From: Sediminibacterium sp. Gen4
Lineage (GTDB): Bacteria > Bacteroidota > Bacteroidia > Chitinophagales > Chitinophagaceae
NCBI GenBank assembly: GCA_013391385.1
Contig: JACBFI010000003.1
Location: forward strand, 1 to 64,000
Length of the DNA: 64,000 nucleotides
Reading direction: 5' to 3'
Positions 55,174 through 63,393 of this stretch are shown here, piece after piece. Positions within the stretch are counted from its first letter, which is position 1; each line of letters opens with the position of its first letter. Under the pieces are notes generated by a model. That model was not told the DNA's origin, ran no database searches, and saw nothing but the letters and a program-made list of their open reading frames with translations. The position numbers and the translations under genes were made by a program.

Positions 55174-55941
55174 ATGGACACAAAAAAGAAACCTCTGTTT
55201 GTCGCCTTTTCTTCTCAAAAAGGTGGCGTTGGCAAAAGCACATTCACTACGCTTGTTGCAAGTACAATGCACTATCGCTTGGGCTACAATATAGCCGTGT
55301 TTGATGCGGATTTTCCGCAGCACAGTTTGATGAAAATGAAAACCCGTGATTTGGCAATGGTAATGGAAAATGAGGCTTTGAAAAAATTGGCTTACAAGCA
55401 GTTTACCACCATCAACAAAAAAGCCTATCCCATTATGCAATGCAAAGCGGATAGCGTACTGGATGCGGCGCACGAATTTGTAAACACTTCTCCCGTTCCG
55501 GTAGATGTGCTGTTCTTCGACCTGCCCGGAACCGTGAACACACCCGGCATTCTGAAAGCATTGGCGGGGATGCACCACATTTTTACACCCATTACGGCAG
55601 ACCGTGTAGTAATGGAAAGTACGCTCATCTTCACACAGCTATTACAGGATGTGATTATGAAAAAAGGCGAAACCTCTATACAAACCATTAACCTGTTTTG
55701 GAACCAGGTGGACGGCAGGGAAAGCACACCGCTGTACGATGTATATAATCAGCTTATTGGGCAATTGGGGTTACGCCTGATGCAAAGCCAAATCAAGAAC
55801 AGCACCCGCTTTCGCAAAGAAAGCGAAGCGGACAGTAAAACGGTTTTCCGTTCTACCGTAATGCCACCTGATGAGCGTTTGATGAAAGCCTGCCAGTTAG
55901 ACCTGTTCATCAGCGAATTTTTAAACGTCATTCAATTATAG
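55174..55941 (+). CDS. traA: ParA-like ATPase TraA
   Basis: A 255-residue P-loop ATPase at the head of the tra operon. The deviant Walker A is SQKGGVGKSTFTTLVAS, Walker A' is VFDADFPQHS and Walker B LFFDLPGTVN. In these elements TraA is required for transfer or maintenance; its exact role is not settled. No ParB is adjacent; the following DUF3408 protein may take its place. The stop is 4 nt before the next start. Confidence 0.92.
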   Translation: MDTKKKPLFVAFSSQKGGVGKSTFTTLVASTMHYRLGYNIAVFDADFPQHSLMKMKTRDLAMVMENEALKKLAYKQFTTINKKAYPIMQCKADSVLDAAHEFVNTSPVPVDVLFFDLPGTVNTPGILKALAGMHHIFTPITADRVVMESTLIFTQLLQDVIMKKGETSIQTINLFWNQVDGRESTPLYDVYNQLIGQLGLRLMQSQIKNSTRFRKESEADSKTVFRSTVMPPDERLMKACQLDLFISEFLNVIQL

Positions 55942-55945
55942 CCCT

Positions 55946-56395
55946 ATGGAAAAAGATAATAAAAGAAAAGTCACGCCGGACATTAACGAAGAGTTGATGA
56001 TGAACCTGATGGTGGACGGCGTTAAAAAAGAGGGTTTACAGCTACCGCCCGAACCGGCCGAAGAACCGGAAAAGGAAGAAGAAAAAAACGAGGTAAAGCA
56101 GGAAGAACTACAACAAAGCAAACCTGTACAACGGGAAAGGAACCGCACCAAGAAAAACCTTGACGGAACTTACGGCGAACACTTTTTGAAAACCCATTCG
56201 ATGACAAAGCGAGGAGATAAAAGCATTTATATCAGGCAGGAATACCACGAACGGCTATCCCGCATTGTACAGGTTATTGGCAAGGATGCGATACCCCTGT
56301 ATGCTTATCTCGATAACATACTGGAGCATCATTTTGAACTATTTGAAAAAGCCATTACCGATGATTTCAACGAAAAGTTTAAACCCATTTTTTAA
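55946..56395 (+). CDS. DUF3408 protein (TraB-like)
   Basis: 149 residues: an acidic, Glu/Lys-rich N-terminal half (about 1-70) and a conserved C-terminal domain (DKSIYIRQEYHERLSRIVQV, then LYAYLDNILEHHFE) that looks like a ribbon-helix-helix DNA-binding fold. It always follows the ParA-like gene in these elements, which suggests a partition-like pair. Confidence 0.88.
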   Translation: MEKDNKRKVTPDINEELMMNLMVDGVKKEGLQLPPEPAEEPEKEEEKNEVKQEELQQSKPVQRERNRTKKNLDGTYGEHFLKTHSMTKRGDKSIYIRQEYHERLSRIVQVIGKDAIPLYAYLDNILEHHFELFEKAITDDFNEKFKPIF

Positions 56396-56406
56396 AGCAT
56401 CTGATT

Positions 56407-57042
56407 ATGGAAATAGTAATTGTGATTTGCCTGCTCATCGTCATTGTCCTGCTTTTGCAGGATAAGATTGTCATTAACAAAAGGTCGCAGCAAAAGCCTA
56501 CGCAGGAAAAGGTTAACCCGAACCTGCCCGATATTATGGGGCAACCGAAGCCAGTAAGAAGCCTTTCAGTGCCAAACACTGCCAATGAAAGCCAAATAAC
56601 GGAACCGGAGATAAACCCCGATAATTTAGACATCGAATACGACGAAAACGAAAACGTCAGCATTCAAATTCCGCAGGAAGAACTGGACGAAGTTTTCAGC
56701 AATACGCCTGATTTGGAAGAAGAGGAAGAAGAATGGAACAGGTACGGAATATCCGGTGGCGATAACGGTTTTGCCCAAGGGGTTACCTACGACGAACTAA
56801 GCTCCGTAGGGGCATTGCTCCAAAAAGAAAATTTGGAACAGGCTCAAAAGGAAACAGCGGTAGCCATAGTTCAGAAATTACAGGGAACCGAATTATTCAG
56901 CTTACTGGAAAATTCTATTGAGGGTGCTTCCCGAAAAATTGCCGAGCTTTTGGATAGCACACTTTCATCTGAAAGCGACGACGGTTCTTCCACCGTGCGG
57001 AAAAGTGATTTGGGTGATTTTGACATTGGGGAGTTTGTCTGA
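56407..57042 (+). CDS. traD: Conjugal transfer protein TraD
   Basis: A 211-residue protein with one N-terminal membrane helix (IVIVICLLIVIVLLLQDKIV), an acidic middle and the conserved C-terminal part GVTYDELSSVGALLQKENLE and LFSLLENSIEGASRKIAELL. Its role in transfer is unknown. The codons at 56569-56603 carry a copy of the element-wide motif. The normal downstream genes traE onward are missing here. Confidence 0.82.
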   Translation: MEIVIVICLLIVIVLLLQDKIVINKRSQQKPTQEKVNPNLPDIMGQPKPVRSLSVPNTANESQITEPEINPDNLDIEYDENENVSIQIPQEELDEVFSNTPDLEEEEEEWNRYGISGGDNGFAQGVTYDELSSVGALLQKENLEQAQKETAVAIVQKLQGTELFSLLENSIEGASRKIAELLDSTLSSESDDGSSTVRKSDLGDFDIGEFV

Positions 57043-57102
57043 AAAGACGGCTCCCTTTTGTCTTTATAAAGGCGTCGCAGCCTGATAAAAAACAGTACAG
57101 AT

Positions 57103-57900
57103 ATGATTAAGAAAGATGACCCTGATTATATATTCGAGGAATATAAAGGACACACCATAGCAAGCCACAAGAATAATGTTGTTGGCAAAGACATTAATAA
57201 TCTCATCATTGTTTATCGTTCAGACGAGTTCCCCAATCACGGGTATATTATTGGACTGGATGATAGCAAGTTGTCCGGCAGCAGAAAGTCAGTACCAAAC
57301 AACATAGATGATGCAAAAAGTTATATTGACTGGGTAGTTGGTATTCAACAAAAAAAGGAAGAGATAAAGCCGACAAACAATATTGTTGACCAAGAAGCCT
57401 ACGATTTGCGTGTAAACAAAGGGATGCTGCCAACCATAGCTATTGCAGGGCATACATTCTATGTAGATATACGAATGGATATGCTGCGACCTAAAGATGA
57501 TTTCCTTTCAAAAGGTATTGTGTTCTCGGATATAGCCAACTACTATGATGAGGATAAAAGGACTTACACCATTCCCTACAATCCGAAGACACACGAATTT
57601 CAGGAACCGGATTACCGTAACATCAAAGAGTTGCCCAAAGATTTAATTGCTGTGCGGTTCCCCTCTGAAAGACTACTTGACAGGATTGGATGGAACAGGC
57701 ACTACGGATTTGAACTAACACACGGATTGGATAAGCAAGGCTTGAAATTACAGTTTGAAGCAAAGCAAATACCCTGGGAAAAAACCTTTCTTTTTGATTT
57801 GATTAAAAGCAACCGGAAAACCGAAAAGAACCTGCAAAAACCTGAAGCAAAACAAGAGCCAACCCAATCTCAAAACAAGCCGAAAAGTCGAAAGATGTAA
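57103..57900 (+). CDS. Unknown protein in the tra-operon replacement segment
   Basis: 265 residues; the family is not recognised. The N-terminal part (IFEEYKGHTIASHKNN, VVYRSDEFPNHGYIIGLDD-like) looks like a small beta domain; the centre has LPTIAIAGHTFYVDIRMDML, and a Lys/Gln-rich tail ends KPKSRKM, close to the KSKGRKM end of the DUF3945 protein at 24.5 kb. That likeness ties it to conjugative-element proteins rather than to the HerA gene. It stands where traE should begin. Confidence 0.55.
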   Translation: MIKKDDPDYIFEEYKGHTIASHKNNVVGKDINNLIIVYRSDEFPNHGYIIGLDDSKLSGSRKSVPNNIDDAKSYIDWVVGIQQKKEEIKPTNNIVDQEAYDLRVNKGMLPTIAIAGHTFYVDIRMDMLRPKDDFLSKGIVFSDIANYYDEDKRTYTIPYNPKTHEFQEPDYRNIKELPKDLIAVRFPSERLLDRIGWNRHYGFELTHGLDKQGLKLQFEAKQIPWEKTFLFDLIKSNRKTEKNLQKPEAKQEPTQSQNKPKSRKM

Positions 57901-57935
57901 ATTCTTGCGCCATAACTGAACACTAAACAAGAGTT

Positions 57936-59690
57936 TTAATTCCCTGCAGCCTTTGTAAATTTTGGAGTGTCAAACTTTGGAGTTGTCTTTGGCAAATCAA
58001 CTTTAACAGATATAGGCATTGGAAAATCAACGCCCATTATAATTGCTTCGCCGGAACCCAAAGATGGTAAAAAAGAAAGTGTTTCTTTATTCGCTGTTGA
58101 GCAAGCACTGGCTATTGCTTCTTTATCTTGATAGTTAATCAGCCTATGAGTAATGAATGTTCCCATCTGACTAAGAGTACCAACAGGAATATCTCTCGGC
58201 ATTTGTGTCGATAGGCATAAAAATAATCCATATTTACGGCTCTCTTTAGCAATATTATCAAAAGCATTTAATTCTGTACTTTCAAAATATTCATCCTTGA
58301 CTTTTTTATTTAGGAACTGATGTGCCTCATCTACAAAAAGTATCAATGGCTTTTCTCTAAAAGCGTTTGTTCGTGCTTTATTTAATAAATATCTACCTAA
58401 TGAATTAGCCAAAATCTCCCTAACCTGAAAATTGTATGGTACATTTTCAAACCCAATTCGCAGAACGTTTAAATCAGGGTTTTCTAAAAACTCGTTTATT
58501 TTAGTAATTAAATTATTCGTTGTTGGGGCATTAAATCCAAACATTCCGGAATAGTCATTGTCAGATATAACATTATTGACACGCATTATTAGACTTGTCG
58601 CATTCCCGTAATTCCTTTCATCTCTATTAGCTGCCCAACGGTCATTGAATATCTGAAAACATTCATTTCCGATTTGTCTGTGAAGCAGGTTTATACCAAA
58701 ATTGTTTATAGAGAAATCTTCGACTATCGCTTTATAAGTAAAGTAGGCGTTATTGTAAGCGGCAGTCAAATTTCCTTGCTTCACAACTAACCCATTATTT
58801 AATATTACTTGTTGCCCCCGGAATGTAAAGCTATCGTTCGTTCCATCATTATTATGTCCGTTATTAGGAATATTATTCATTAGACAATGGGCTACTTTCA
58901 AAGATTTTATTGCTTCCAGTAAAACGGGTTGCTGAACCTGTCCGGATGGTCTGAACAAGACAAACAAATCATTTATAGTTAAGTTTTGATAAGGAAAATA
59001 ACTCTCCGAAATAAGTATGGAATGTGTAACTTTTGGATGTGTGTCGAATGTAGAATACTCTCCGGTTGGGTCTAAAATAATTGCTTTCGCTCCTGTTTTT
59101 ATTACTCCCTCTAAAAACTTGCTAATGGTATAACTTTTACCCCCACCAGTGGTTCCAACTACTGCACAGTGACGACTGAAAATAGCCTGAAGAGATATAT
59201 CTACTGGAACATTTTTGTCATAGATTAGATTACCCATTCTAAATGTTGGAGAATGCTCAATGTTTTCTGGTTTTATTCCAAAAGTTTTAAAATGAGTGGA
59301 AAGAAATTCCGATGAGCAAATAAATACTTTAGAACCAATTAGAGGTAAACTATTTATTCCTTTTTCTATTTTACTCGGATTGAACAGGTCAAATGATAAG
59401 AGAATTTCTATTCTGCCTACGGGATGAAACGCCTTAGTCGAAAAGGTTCTTTCGCTTAATTCTAATCGTTCTTTTTCAGGTAAAGATATTTCTAACATTT
59501 TACCCAAAAATCCTTTGTCTTCTCCCTCAATAACAATATAATTACCGACAAGTCCACCACGCAAGACTTCTGCGTGATGTACAAATGTTTTCATCAAAAC
59601 AGAAGATGGAAAATGCACTTTAACGAAGGCGGGGGATACAAAATTTATATACCCAAGAAAATGACTGTGATTGAAAGGGCTATTGCTCAT
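57936..59690 (-). CDS. HerA-like hexameric ATPase/helicase
   Basis: A 584-residue HerA/FtsK-type motor. The N-terminal HerA barrel (about 10-100) precedes the ATPase with Walker A GTTGGGKS (179-186) in HCAVVGTTGGGKSYTISKF, then LDPTGEYSTF, Walker B LILFVDEAHQFL, and the arginine-finger segment AKESRKYGLFLCLSTQMPRDIP. HerA motors work with nucleases in repair or with Sir2, DUF4297 or other effectors in phage defence; no such partner gene is obvious beside it. It is AT-rich and opposite in strand to the tra operon it interrupts. Confidence 0.85.
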   Translation of the reverse strand: MSNSPFNHSHFLGYINFVSPAFVKVHFPSSVLMKTFVHHAEVLRGGLVGNYIVIEGEDKGFLGKMLEISLPEKERLELSERTFSTKAFHPVGRIEILLSFDLFNPSKIEKGINSLPLIGSKVFICSSEFLSTHFKTFGIKPENIEHSPTFRMGNLIYDKNVPVDISLQAIFSRHCAVVGTTGGGKSYTISKFLEGVIKTGAKAIILDPTGEYSTFDTHPKVTHSILISESYFPYQNLTINDLFVLFRPSGQVQQPVLLEAIKSLKVAHCLMNNIPNNGHNNDGTNDSFTFRGQQVILNNGLVVKQGNLTAAYNNAYFTYKAIVEDFSINNFGINLLHRQIGNECFQIFNDRWAANRDERNYGNATSLIMRVNNVISDNDYSGMFGFNAPTTNNLITKINEFLENPDLNVLRIGFENVPYNFQVREILANSLGRYLLNKARTNAFREKPLILFVDEAHQFLNKKVKDEYFESTELNAFDNIAKESRKYGLFLCLSTQMPRDIPVGTLSQMGTFITHRLINYQDKEAIASACSTANKETLSFLPSLGSGEAIIMGVDFPMPISVKVDLPKTTPKFDTPKFTKAAGN

Positions 59691-59767
59691 AGTTAGGTGT
59701 TGGGAATATTAATTACTATTTGTCTTGTATCCTCCGGGTTGTAGGATTTCAAATCAGGATAATTTTT

Positions 59768-60193
59768 GGCGAAATGGGTGTAAGGCTGCGACTGTTAGAA
59801 GCTGCCCAAACGCCACAACGTACCATCCCCAAAGGAACTATTGTAACGGCTAATGCCAAATTTCAGGGTGGACGTTTACAGCTAAAAGTTACCTCGATAG
59901 AACTGGAAGGCAATATCATCCCGGTGGATATTACCATTTACGATTTGGACGGACAGCAAGGCTTGTACGTTCCTTATTCTCCCGAAATGAACGCCCTTAC
60001 CGAAATGGCGGGCAATATGAGCCAGACAGGTGGAACCAGTGTAATGCTCACGCAAAATGCCGGACAACAGGTTGCTGCTGATTTAAGCCGTGGCGTGGTA
60101 CAGGGAATTTCGGGCTATTTCGCCAAAAAGGTAAGAACGCCAAAGGTTACGCTGAAAGCGGGGCATCAGGTCTTTTTGGTATCTAAAAAATAA
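59768..60193 (+). pseudogene. traM: TraM C-terminal fragment
   Basis: The last 141 codons match the C-terminus of the conjugative transposon protein TraM: RLRLLEAAQTPQRTIPKGTI, the YDLDGQQGLYVP motif and the final GHQVFLVSKK. The N-terminal membrane anchor and about two thirds of the protein are missing; the frame upstream (from 59720) is unrelated sequence next to the HerA start. It marks the right edge of a deletion that removed traE to traL as well. Confidence 0.82.
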
Positions 60194-60217
60194 TGTTGAA
60201 CTCAAATAAATAGAACA

Positions 60218-61111
60218 ATGAAAAATCATTTAAAAACCTTTTGGGCTATTGCCCTGATACTCGGCTTTGCCGTACAATCTTATGCACAGGACAGCATTAA
60301 GACACCTCTTGCCCTGGGCAAGATTGAACCCTACCGTATGGAAGTTACCTACGATAAAACTTCGCACCTGATTTTCCCGACCGCCATTCGTTACGTGGAT
60401 TTGGGTAGCGAATACCTGATTGCAGGGAAAGCGGAAGATGCAGAAAACGTGCTGCGTGTAAAAGCATCTGTGAGGGATTTTGAACCGGAAACCAATTTTT
60501 CTGTGATTACCAATGATGGGCGTTTTTACAGCTTTAACGTGTATTACAGTTCCTACCCCGAAGCAATGAGCTACGACCTGCTCACAATGCAAAAGGCAGT
60601 AGATAAAGCTAAGGGTAACGATGTGCTTTTTGAGGAATTGGGTAATAATTCGCCCTCACTGGCGGGCTTGTTATTGGAAACCATTTACAAGAAAGATAAG
60701 CGCATTGTAAAGCACATCGGGGCTAAGAGTTTCGGTATTCAGTTTATCCTGAAGGGCATTTACATACACAACGGAAAATACTACTTCCATACAGAATTGA
60801 GAAACCGTACCAATGTGCCTTTCGAGATTGATTTCATCAATTTTAAGGTAGTGGATAAGAAAGTTGCCAAACGCACCGTAGTACAGGAAAGACCGCTAAC
60901 ACCGTTGCGTACTTACAAACCATTGGACGGCATTGCCGGAAAATCGACCGAACAAAATGTGTTCCTCTTAGACCAGTTTACCATCGCCGATGATAAGATA
61001 CTGCTGATTGAGATTTTCGAGAAGAACGGCGGCAGACACCAAACGCTTCAGGTGGAAAATTCCGATTTAATCAAAGCCCGTTTGATTGACGATATGCACC
61101 TGAAATTTTAG
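60218..61111 (+). CDS. traN: Conjugative transposon protein TraN
   Basis: A 297-residue VirB9-like periplasmic channel component (DUF4138). It has a signal peptide (cleavage after SYAQ), the conserved start LGKIEPYRMEVTYDKTSHLI and FPTAIRYVDLGSEYLIAGKA, and the C-terminal KPLDGIAGKSTEQNVFLLDQ block. Length is normal, so this gene is intact although the preceding tra genes are lost. Confidence 0.93.
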   Translation: MKNHLKTFWAIALILGFAVQSYAQDSIKTPLALGKIEPYRMEVTYDKTSHLIFPTAIRYVDLGSEYLIAGKAEDAENVLRVKASVRDFEPETNFSVITNDGRFYSFNVYYSSYPEAMSYDLLTMQKAVDKAKGNDVLFEELGNNSPSLAGLLLETIYKKDKRIVKHIGAKSFGIQFILKGIYIHNGKYYFHTELRNRTNVPFEIDFINFKVVDKKVAKRTVVQERPLTPLRTYKPLDGIAGKSTEQNVFLLDQFTIADDKILLIEIFEKNGGRHQTLQVENSDLIKARLIDDMHLKF

Positions 61112-61131
61112 TAACCTTTTAAAGCAATAAT

Positions 61132-61692
61132 ATGAAAAAGTATATCTATACCGTGATGCTTGTTCTGATAGGCATTACGGCTGCACAGGCACAAAGAATG
61201 CTGCCAAAACAAAGAGGACTGGAAATAAGTGCGGGTGTATTATCCGATGATAAAATCGGTAACGATTATTATATCAGCGCAGCAATGACCGTAAACGGTA
61301 AAAATGGCAATTATCAGCTTTGGGCGTTGGAATATACGCACCAATACCACGATTATAAAGACCTCCGCATACCACAGGAAACCTATACCGCAGAGGGCGG
61401 TTACAGCTTCTTCCTGTTGGGCGATGCCCGAAAAAACATCACGCTGAATTTTGGGATAACTGGCGTGGTCGGTTACGAAACTATCAACCGGGGCGAAGCA
61501 ATGCTGTATGATGGAGCGAAGATACTGAGCGAGGATAATTTCATTTACGGCGCAGGTGGTCGCCTCACTTTTGAAACGTATCTGTCCGACCGTTTTGTAC
61601 TCGTCCTGCAAGGGCGTACAAAAGTCCTTTGGGGTACAGACTTACAGCAGTTCCGACCGTCGGCAGGTTTGGGATTAAGGTTTAACTTTTAA
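61132..61692 (+). CDS. traO: Conjugal transfer protein TraO
   Basis: 186 residues with a signal peptide (cleavage after AAQAQ) and a beta-barrel-like body: LPKQRGLEISAGVLSDD, YTAEGGYSFFLLGDARKNI, and the last strand GLGLRFNF ending in Phe, as in outer-membrane proteins. It is an outer-membrane component of the conjugation machine in this phylum. Confidence 0.92.
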   Translation: MKKYIYTVMLVLIGITAAQAQRMLPKQRGLEISAGVLSDDKIGNDYYISAAMTVNGKNGNYQLWALEYTHQYHDYKDLRIPQETYTAEGGYSFFLLGDARKNITLNFGITGVVGYETINRGEAMLYDGAKILSEDNFIYGAGGRLTFETYLSDRFVLVLQGRTKVLWGTDLQQFRPSAGLGLRFNF

Positions 61693-61704
61693 AACGTAAA
61701 AACG

Positions 61705-62154
61705 ATGATAGCAATATTCAATAAATTCAGAACGGGATTACTGCCATTATATGTATTCCTGACAATTCTCACAGCTTCGGTTACGTTGGTATCTTGCAGC
61801 AAAGATGATGAACTCGAAATACAGAATGATTTTCCTTTTGAGGTCAATGTAATGCCAGTGCCTAAAGACGTTGCCAACGGACAGACCGTAGAAATACGCA
61901 TTACCATACAGCGTACCGGGAATTACAGTAATACGCAGTATTTCCTGCGCTATTTCCAGTTTGATGGGCAAGGTACTTTGCAGTATTACAATGAACCGCC
62001 TTATCAGCCCAATGACCTGTACCAATTACCAACGGAGCAATTCAGGCTGTATTATACATCAACTTCTGCCGTATCGCAATCTTTTGATGTTTGGATTTCG
62101 GACAGCTTCGGGAATGAGAAGCAGGTAACTTTTCAGTTCAATAGCAGCGATTAA
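61705..62154 (+). CDS. traQ: DUF3872 lipoprotein (TraQ)
   Basis: 149 residues with a lipoprotein signal (TILTASVTLVSC-type lipobox with Ser-Lys-Asp-Asp following). Conserved segments are FPFEVNVMPVPKDVANGQTVEIRI and QYFLRYFQFDGQG (first one cut in use). It ends the surviving part of the tra operon and is followed by a terminator. Confidence 0.9.
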   Translation: MIAIFNKFRTGLLPLYVFLTILTASVTLVSCSKDDELEIQNDFPFEVNVMPVPKDVANGQTVEIRITIQRTGNYSNTQYFLRYFQFDGQGTLQYYNEPPYQPNDLYQLPTEQFRLYYTSTSAVSQSFDVWISDSFGNEKQVTFQFNSSD

Positions 62155-62174
62155 AAGCAGTATTTCAATTTGTA

Positions 62175-62207
62175 AAAAACGGCTTATCTGATGGGTAAGC
62201 CGTTTTT
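62175..62207 (+). terminator. Rho-independent terminator after traQ
   Basis: AAAAACGGCTTA (62175-62186) pairs exactly with TAAGCCGTTTTT (62196-62207) around a 9-nt loop; the stem end supplies the T-run. Confidence 0.9.
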
Positions 62208-62284
62208 GCATTTAGGACACCTCATTTACAGGCTGAAACAAATATTTTTCGTAAATTTAAAGATGGATTTAAAGTGTTTTTGTT

Positions 62285-62560
62285 ATGGTCGCATCATTAG
62301 TTATAGGTATCATATTTTTGGTTGCAGGCTTGGGACTTCGTTACTGGATTAACAGAAGAAAATTTTACAGGCGCAGCCCTATGGGAGCAGAGGGATTTTC
62401 CTCTTATGAAAGTTCGGTCTTCATTAAATTGATTGAAAGGGTTGGTAAATGGGTAGCTTATGCACTGATTATTTTCGGGCTGTTATCGCTATGGGTCTAT
62501 TCCCGTGAGAAAAAGGATAAGCCAACGGTAAATACCGAACAACCTGCCCAACGCAGATAA
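62285..62560 (+). CDS. Small two-helix membrane protein of the element
   Basis: 91 residues with two hydrophobic helices (LVIGIIFLVAGLGLRYWI and WVAYALIIFGLLSLWVY) separated by a basic loop with RRKFYRRSPMGAEGF, and a polar tail. Proteins of this kind follow the tra genes in related elements, but their function is unknown. It has its own downstream terminator. Confidence 0.65.
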   Translation: MVASLVIGIIFLVAGLGLRYWINRRKFYRRSPMGAEGFSSYESSVFIKLIERVGKWVAYALIIFGLLSLWVYSREKKDKPTVNTEQPAQRR

Positions 62561-62580
62561 TTATTATACAGATTTAAAGC

Positions 62581-62615
62581 AAATCGGATAACCTTTTGGG
62601 CTATCCGATTTTTTT
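62581..62615 (+). terminator. Rho-independent terminator after the small membrane protein gene
   Basis: AAATCGGATA (62581-62590) pairs with TATCCGATTT (62602-62611), followed by TTTT. Confidence 0.9.
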
Positions 62616-62636
62616 GTTTTATAGGGATAGTAACCC

Positions 62637-62671
62637 GCCAAACACTGCCTCTCAAAGCCAAACCCTGCAAC
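62637..62671 (+). promoter_or_regulatory. Element-wide two-box motif before the right helix-turn-helix pair
   Basis: GCCAAACACTGCC, seven nt, GCCAAACCCTGCAAC; nearly identical to the copy at 31548-31582. It ends about 61 nt before the start codon at 62733 and is followed by CCTTTATAAATTCGAC at 62693. Confidence 0.65.
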
Positions 62672-62732
62672 ATTCTCCACCCCTGCATTAAGCCTTTATA
62701 AATTCGACTTCCACAGCAAAATTGAGCAGAAT

Positions 62733-63044
62733 ATGGAAGTTATCGCAATACAAAAATCCGCTTTGGACGGAATGAAAAATGAACTAAAAGCACTTTTGGA
62801 ACTGACCGAAAATGCTACGCAGAAATACACTCCCATTTTTAAAGAAGAGCAATGGCTCGATAACCAGGAAGTGTGCCTGATGATGAACATTACTAAGCGC
62901 ACTTTGCAGACGTATAAGGATAAAGGGTTATTGCCTTATTCCAAATTGAACCGAAAGAACTATTATAAACGCTCGGATGTACAGGCTTTGCTCGAAGCCG
63001 GACAGCCGTACAATACTGCTGAAAATGGATTTATTCACGAATGA
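62733..63044 (+). CDS. Small helix-turn-helix protein (first of the right pair)
   Basis: 103 residues: an N-terminal coiled segment (LDGMKNELKALLELTENA) and an HTH_17-type domain (WLDNQEVCLMMNITKRTLQT, then YKDKGLLPYSKLNRKNYYKR). Same architecture as the pair at 23.8-24.5 kb. It overlaps the next gene by 20 bp. Confidence 0.85.
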   Translation: MEVIAIQKSALDGMKNELKALLELTENATQKYTPIFKEEQWLDNQEVCLMMNITKRTLQTYKDKGLLPYSKLNRKNYYKRSDVQALLEAGQPYNTAENGFIHE

Positions 63045-63318
63045 TAATGAGGAAATCATCGCCCATAAGGAAATGATTATGCAGCTAAGGAACCGTATTG
63101 AAAGCATATTGAAAAACTACCGTCCGGTAATGAACGGAGAAATATACTTGTCTGGCGAAGATGTGTGCAAGCTGCTCCATATCAGCAAGCGGACTTTACA
63201 GCAGTACCGTGACGATAATATCCTGCCGTATATACAAATAGGCGGTAAGATTATTTATAAGGAAACGGATATTCTGACCATACTGGAGCAAAATTACATT
63301 TCCAATAAAACAGATTGA
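63025..63318 (+). CDS. Small helix-turn-helix protein (second of the right pair)
   Basis: 97 residues with YLSGEDVCKLLHISKRTLQQ and YRDDNILPYIQIGGKIIYKE as the DNA-binding core and wing. The ATG at 63025 gives a compact overlap with the preceding gene, indicating coupled expression. The pair probably regulates element genes. Confidence 0.85.
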   Translation: MDLFTNDNEEIIAHKEMIMQLRNRIESILKNYRPVMNGEIYLSGEDVCKLLHISKRTLQQYRDDNILPYIQIGGKIIYKETDILTILEQNYISNKTD

Positions 63319-63365
63319 CTGTAACCTTTTTTGTCATATATGCTATCAAAAAGGAATGAGTTTAG

Positions 63366-63373
63366 TATCTTTG
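63366..63373 (+). promoter_or_regulatory. -7 box before the structured RNA
   Basis: TATCTTTG matches TAnnTTTG; a transcript would begin near 63380, just before the first hairpin. Confidence 0.5.
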
Positions 63374-63393
63374 CTACTGAAAATATAGAAAAT

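Noticed and set aside
57043-57102. AAAGAC ... GTCTTT as a terminator after traD
   Set aside because: Only a 6-bp stem with a 12-nt loop; too weak to claim.
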